Shown here: in pieces, positions 7,574 through 9,923 of the stretch
Position numbering within the stretch: position 1 is the first letter of the stretch
Layout of the letters: each line of letters starts with the position of its first letter
DNA from: JBEKZQ01 sp049509675
GTDB lineage: Bacteria; Planctomycetota; Planctomycetia; Pirellulales; Thermoguttaceae
Direction: 5' to 3'
NCBI GenBank assembly: GCA_049509675.1
Contig: JBEKZQ010000247.1
Coordinates: 1 to 9,923, forward strand
DNA: 9,923 nucleotides
Position numbers and translations under genes: made by a program
The notes under the pieces: model-generated
The model's database searches: none
What the model saw: only the letters and a program-made list of their open reading frames with translations
What the model was told of the DNA's origin: nothing

Positions 7574-8145
7574 CACATCACCCTGTCGTTCAGCAGCCTC
7601 TTCAAGAACCGCCGAACCGTACACTGGGCAATGTTCAGCGACTCGGCAATGTCTTGATACGTAAGCCCTTGCAGACGCAAGGAAATGATCTGGCGATAGC
7701 GGTCCGGTTGCTCCGCGATGAGCCGGTTCCATTGCTCACGGGCTATGGCTACCTCGACGGGGTTCGATTGATGATCGGCCGACTGATCGACCTGGTCCGG
7801 GGGCGGCCCCATCGTTTGCTCTCGATTGACGTTGTACTTCTCCGTCATCAACCTCCGCCGCACCTCCATGCCGACCTTGTTGCGGGCCATAGTGACCAGG
7901 AATGCCACCAATTCCTCGGGCCGGGTGAAGCGAACCAATTGATCGCGGGCCTTGAAGAACGAACACCAGACTAGTTGCACGAAGTCCAGTGAATCGAACT
8001 TGGACCGCAGCCGCACATTCAGCGCTCGCCTTACGGCTCGACGAATTGCATCCCCGTACCGGTCGACCAGCTCCCAGGCTGCGTCTTCCGATCCTTCCTG
8101 AAGGCGTCCCATCAGGTCGCGGAACTCGGCATGAGCTTCTAGCAC
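7573..8145 (-). CDS. ECF-type RNA polymerase sigma-70 factor
   Basis: 190 aa from a GTG at 8145, with AAGGA (8156-8160) ten bases upstream. Region 2 is seen in AIRRAVRRALNVRLRSKFDS, DFVQLVWCSFFKARDQ and FLVTMARNKVGMEVRRR, which bind the -10 element and core polymerase. Region 4 is RQIISLRLQGLTYQDIAESL followed by NIAQCTVRRFLKRLL, the helix-turn-helix for the -35 element. Region 3 is absent and the length fits the ECF group. The linker (GPPPDQVDQSADHQSNPVEVA) is the planctomycete style found in ECF factors encoded beside Ser/Thr kinases. The stop overlaps the kinase start, so the two are likely translationally coupled. No anti-sigma factor gene is visible; in such pairs the kinase is the presumed regulator. 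The target promoter is unknown. Confidence 0.92.
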   Translation of the reverse strand: MLEAHAEFRDLMGRLQEGSEDAAWELVDRYGDAIRRAVRRALNVRLRSKFDSLDFVQLVWCSFFKARDQLVRFTRPEELVAFLVTMARNKVGMEVRRRLMTEKYNVNREQTMGPPPDQVDQSADHQSNPVEVAIAREQWNRLIAEQPDRYRQIISLRLQGLTYQDIAESLNIAQCTVRRFLKRLLNDRVM

Positions 8146-8155
8146 TTGTAGGTAG

Positions 8156-8160
8156 TCCTT
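8156..8160 (-). promoter_or_regulatory. Shine-Dalgarno of the ECF sigma gene
   Basis: AAGGA on the minus strand, ten bases before the GTG at 8145. It supports GTG as the start rather than the internal ATG of MGRLQEG. Confidence 0.45.
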
Positions 8161-8210
8161 GCCAAAACTGCACAGAGATTTTTCGGTCCCCTGCCCACTC
8201 CATGCTCGGT

Positions 8211-8239
8211 ATTCTGCCCGAAGTGCAATTCTATATCAA
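8211..8239 (-). promoter_or_regulatory. Putative sigma70-type promoter of the sigma-kinase operon
   Basis: On the minus strand TTGATA (8234-8239, five of six matches to TTGACA) is followed after exactly 17 bases by CAGAAT (8211-8216, four of six matches to TATAAT). Transcription would begin near 8204 and leave a leader of about 60 bases before the GTG. This is a consensus match only. It would imply housekeeping rather than self-driven expression. Confidence 0.4.
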
Positions 8240-8458
8240 GCAAGGCGAGACAATACGAGGGCTTGGACATCACCCCCCGTAGTGGGATCGCAAACCGATT
8301 CGCTTCACGGCGAAGGAGGGGTAAATGGCGTGGATGGTAGTTTCGCTGGTCGGCACGCGTTGGCTTAGAGCGTTCGGCGGTCATCATGAGCCTGCCGAAA
8401 GGATGGGGGCCGTATCGAGGCGGTCCGCGGTTTCATTCTCATGTCTTGGAAGCTGAAA

Positions 8459-8950
8459 ATGGAAGCTCTGTTCCCTGAGATTCCGGCCATTTGTCGGGCC
8501 GCCCGCGCCGTCATGTGCCATAGATTCCGTTGGCAAATCTTCCCCCTTTCCGCGGATCCTGGGGTACAGGAACCGGACTGGTTTGGGCGTGACCGTCAGG
8601 ATGTCTCGATTTGGCCGCTACAGGATCTCGAACGCAACCGGCAGGCGGCCATGTTCCTCAGCGCGGGGGACATCGCGGCTTACATGCACCTCGCACGGCA
8701 ATTAGGAAGGCAAGATCTGCTGGGCCGCTCGACCCTGGATCAGGCAATCTGCCTGTCGATCGCCGCGTTTCCGAACCACCCCGTCCGCTTGGAACAGTTC
8801 CTTGACAAACTTCTGGAAGATGCGCGGACAGAATTGAAAGCCCATTGGAGTCACGTGGAAAGGCTGGCAGCCGCTTTGCTGAAACACCGCGAGTTGTCAG
8901 CAAAAGAAATCGTACAGATTCTTGAAAACGCTAGGGCGGAACATCCATGA
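8459..8950 (+). CDS. M41 (FtsH)-protease-like protein lacking the HEXXH zinc motif
   Basis: 163 aa from the ATG at 8459, which has GGAAG (8448-8452) six bases upstream; an in-frame ATG at 8441 would add six residues. The pattern resembles small stand-alone M41 peptidase-domain proteins of planctomycetes. ICRAARAVMCHRF aligns by eye with the YHEAGHAVVAH helix, RQAAMFLSAGDIAAY with the vLLAGPiAEa segment, and DQAICLSIAA with the helix near the third zinc ligand. AHWSHVERLAAALLKHRELSAKEI matches the usual C-terminal helices. HEAGH is replaced by CRAAR, so both zinc-binding His and the catalytic Glu are missing. If the assignment is right it cannot be a zinc protease and is either a pseudoenzyme or a decaying gene. 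There is no AAA domain and no membrane segment. The frame is intact. The functional assignment rests on remembered patterns only. Confidence 0.6.
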   Translation: MEALFPEIPAICRAARAVMCHRFRWQIFPLSADPGVQEPDWFGRDRQDVSIWPLQDLERNRQAAMFLSAGDIAAYMHLARQLGRQDLLGRSTLDQAICLSIAAFPNHPVRLEQFLDKLLEDARTELKAHWSHVERLAAALLKHRELSAKEIVQILENARAEHP

Positions 8951-9171
8951 CTGCCGCCGGTGTCTCGGAGCAGGTAGCCTCGCTTCCGCTCCCGGACATC
9001 AGGGTCCGGACATCATGGTCAGAAGCGAAAAAGGGGTCAGAACGATTTTTCATTCCGTATGGTCTTTCCTGGCCGGTTTTGGCGGGCAGCATACATAACT
9101 CTTGGCAGGAACGGCCCGGTTTTGCTTCCCCTCATCTTGCCATTTTACTCGACAAAGAGGATCCTCCATAG
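8947..9171 (+). CDS. Possible small ORF, 74 aa, overlapping the M41-like gene
   Basis: An ATG at 8947 overlaps the previous stop (ATGA), a layout used for translational coupling. The 74-residue product (begins MTAAGVSEQV, ends LLDKEDPP) has no recognised domain, signal peptide or membrane segment. Part of it is encoded by a REP-like element (9025-9055), which argues against a conserved protein. The overlap is the only support. Confidence 0.2.
   Translation: MTAAGVSEQVASLPLPDIRVRTSWSEAKKGSERFFIPYGLSWPVLAGSIHNSWQERPGFASPHLAILLDKEDPP
9025..9055. repeat. REP-like element (RAYT-associated type)
   Basis: GAAAAA (9027-9032) and TTTTTC (9046-9051) are complementary and flank GGGGTCAGAACGA. The order GAAAAAGGGGTCAG then a T-rich arm resembles the dispersed repeats found around RAYT (REP-associated tyrosine transposase) genes. 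Only one copy is present and no RAYT gene is in the window, so this is a look-alike call. Confidence 0.4.
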
Positions 9172-9558
9172 GGGGCACCGGTCCCTCCGGCAATTGCTCG
9201 TCGCGCGGCGACCGGACAGCCGTGGCCATCCGCGCCATCCCCGGAACGCACAGTTTGCCCTAGAAATTGGGCCGCGCGATGTGCTACGTTGGTCGGCAAT
9301 GCTCAGCGGCGCACAGGAGTAATACTTCCGCCACCGGATGCTTTGCGACCGGTCGGCGGCGGCGAAGAGCCCAGGCAGCGTAAGTCCGTAGGTGATAAGT
9401 CCAGGGTGGTTCCGGCATTGTAAATCGGCATGCTCTAACCGTGCCGTGATGTAAGATCCGACGCACGTAATTCCTTCGGCGACCTCTAGGCGGCATAAGT
9501 CCACAAGCCCGAGCAGTATGGGCATTCGTCAAGGCCACTCGAAACGGCTACCGGCGGG
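9172..9558. other. Region without a recognisable gene
   Basis: About 390 bases. Open frames exist on the minus strand (9145-9525 and 9284-9538), but their products are rich in Arg, Cys, Trp and His, have no domain pattern, and overlap each other in different frames. No tRNA, IS terminal repeat or promoter was recognised. It could be decayed mobile DNA. Confidence 0.5.
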
Positions 9559-9918
9559 TCACAGTGCCCGCGCGGATTTGTCAAAGTCTGCGCGCTGCCG
9601 GCATTCTTGCCGCAGCGCTGCAAAAAGCGCGGAACTCTTCTCCCATCCTGCTTCCCGCCAACGACTTACGGCGACAGTTTCGGCCATCGCCGCACCTGCC
9701 CGTCGAGGACCGAGACCGGTGCGCAACACCTTGCGGCAGAATGAGTTACGCGATAGATCGGCTAGTCGTCTTTTCTTGCCCCAGGGGCTTATGTTGAGAC
9801 AAATGTACGGGCAAGCGCGTGGCACCCGAGCGCGCAACCCGTTGCGAAAGAACAGGTTACGTGCGATATCGGCTAGTCGTCTTCTCTTGCCCCACGGGCT
9901 TGTGTTGGGAAGAAACAC
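9559..9918 (-). CDS. Possible ORF built on a 37-residue repeat, open to the window edge
   Basis: A minus-strand frame of at least 119 residues. It can start at a GTG at 9918 but is also open beyond the right edge. The first ~65 residues hold two copies of a unit with SPWGKxRRLADxxRNxFxR, spaced 37 residues. The rest (WREAGWEKSSALFAALRQECR) shares only a vague W-K-L-R-C-R pattern. No family was recognised. Codons such as AGA and CTA in the repeats are unlike the GC-rich genes nearby. It may simply be an open frame through a DNA repeat of 111 bp, which keeps frame because 111 is divisible by three. Confidence 0.22.
   Translation of the reverse strand: MFLPNTSPWGKRRRLADIARNLFFRNGLRARVPRACPYICLNISPWGKKRRLADLSRNSFCRKVLRTGLGPRRAGAAMAETVAVSRWREAGWEKSSALFAALRQECRQRADFDKSARAL
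9592..9618. repeat. Strong hairpin with an 11-bp stem
   Basis: GCGCTGC (9592-9598) pairs with GCAGCGC (9612-9618) and GGCA (9600-9603) with TGCC (9608-9611). One C (9599) bulges and the loop is TTCT. No T-tract follows on either strand, so it is not a clear terminator. It lies just left of the 111-bp repeats. Confidence 0.6.
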
Positions 9919-9923
9919 AGGAA
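9721..9923. repeat. Direct repeat with 111-bp period at the right edge
   Basis: The unit starting GCGCAAC occurs at 9721 and again at 9832. The core ATCGGCTAGTCGTCTT (9758 and 9869) continues through CTTGCCCC and GGGCTT. Over 43 bases the copies differ at four positions, and the offset stays at 111. Each core carries a small GCCC-NNN-GGGC palindrome. The second copy ends near 9918 close to the window end, so the array may continue outside. A third, very divergent copy to the left is possible but not supported. Confidence 0.8.

Larger units (their letters stand above)
8146..8458. other. Divergent intergenic region
   Basis: About 310 bases between the sigma-factor start (minus strand) and the M41-like gene (plus strand). 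It holds the minus-strand promoter candidate at 8211-8239. A small hairpin is possible at about 8301-8316 (TTCGC/GCGAA with a six-base loop). I see no convincing plus-strand promoter and no supported gene; the short frames here have no recognisable content. Confidence 0.5.

Noticed and set aside
6737..7657. 306-aa plus-strand open frame
   Set aside because: It is antisense to the kinase gene, whose glycine loop and HRDLK motif are unmistakable. GC-rich codons explain the lack of stops.
7574..7732. 53-residue N-terminal extension of the kinase
   Set aside because: It lies inside the sigma-factor gene in another frame. The ATG at 7573 gives a TGATG overlap, typical of coupled genes.
8992..9015. 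Direct repeat CCGGACATCA (8992 and 9006) as a possible CRISPR or target-site duplication
   Set aside because: Just two copies spaced 14 bases apart with nothing inserted between them, so it is too short to interpret.
9145..9538. Minus-strand frames of 126 and 84 residues
   Set aside because: No domain, no start signal and an atypical residue composition. They overlap each other in different frames.

Overview
The window looks like chromosomal DNA from a GC-rich planctomycete, most likely of the Pirellulales/Gemmatales type. Three features point there. An ECF sigma factor overlaps a membrane Ser/Thr kinase carrying a TPR tail. An NHL-repeat surface protein has a basic leader ending in LEGLEQRQLLSAG, a form of the planctomycete LEPRxLLS motif. 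A sulfotransferase is fused to a glycosyltransferase.

Layout. At the left edge (1 to about 534, + strand) is the 3' end of a group II intron reverse transcriptase/maturase gene that runs in from outside. No domain V was recognised after it. Eleven bases beyond its stop is the 3' end of a convergent HTH/WYL regulator (545-1264, -) that seems short at its C-terminus. Then come four more minus-strand genes, in transcription order: ECF sigma factor (8145 to 7573), TPR-tailed Ser/Thr kinase (7573 to 5393, start overlapping the sigma stop as TGATG), NHL-propeller surface protein with a Gly/Ser linker (5100 to 3214), and sulfotransferase-glycosyltransferase fusion (3132 to 1468). A plausible sigma70-type promoter (8211-8239) precedes the sigma gene. 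A large imperfect inverted repeat (5309-5369) follows the kinase, and a strong Shine-Dalgarno (5107-5114) precedes the NHL gene.

On the plus strand, a 164-176 aa protein (to 8950) resembles the M41 (FtsH-type) protease domain but has CRAAR where HEAGH is expected. The last ~970 bases contain no convincing gene. They hold a REP-like element (9025-9055), a strong hairpin (9592-9618) and a direct repeat with a 111-bp period that runs to the window edge.

How the genes may work together (inference): the sigma/kinase pair would be a signalling unit. The next two minus-strand genes encode a surface propeller with a repeat-built Ser/Gly linker and an enzyme with both sugar- and sulfate-transfer domains. 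This could be a cell-surface module in which the enzyme decorates the linker, but the sequence does not prove it.
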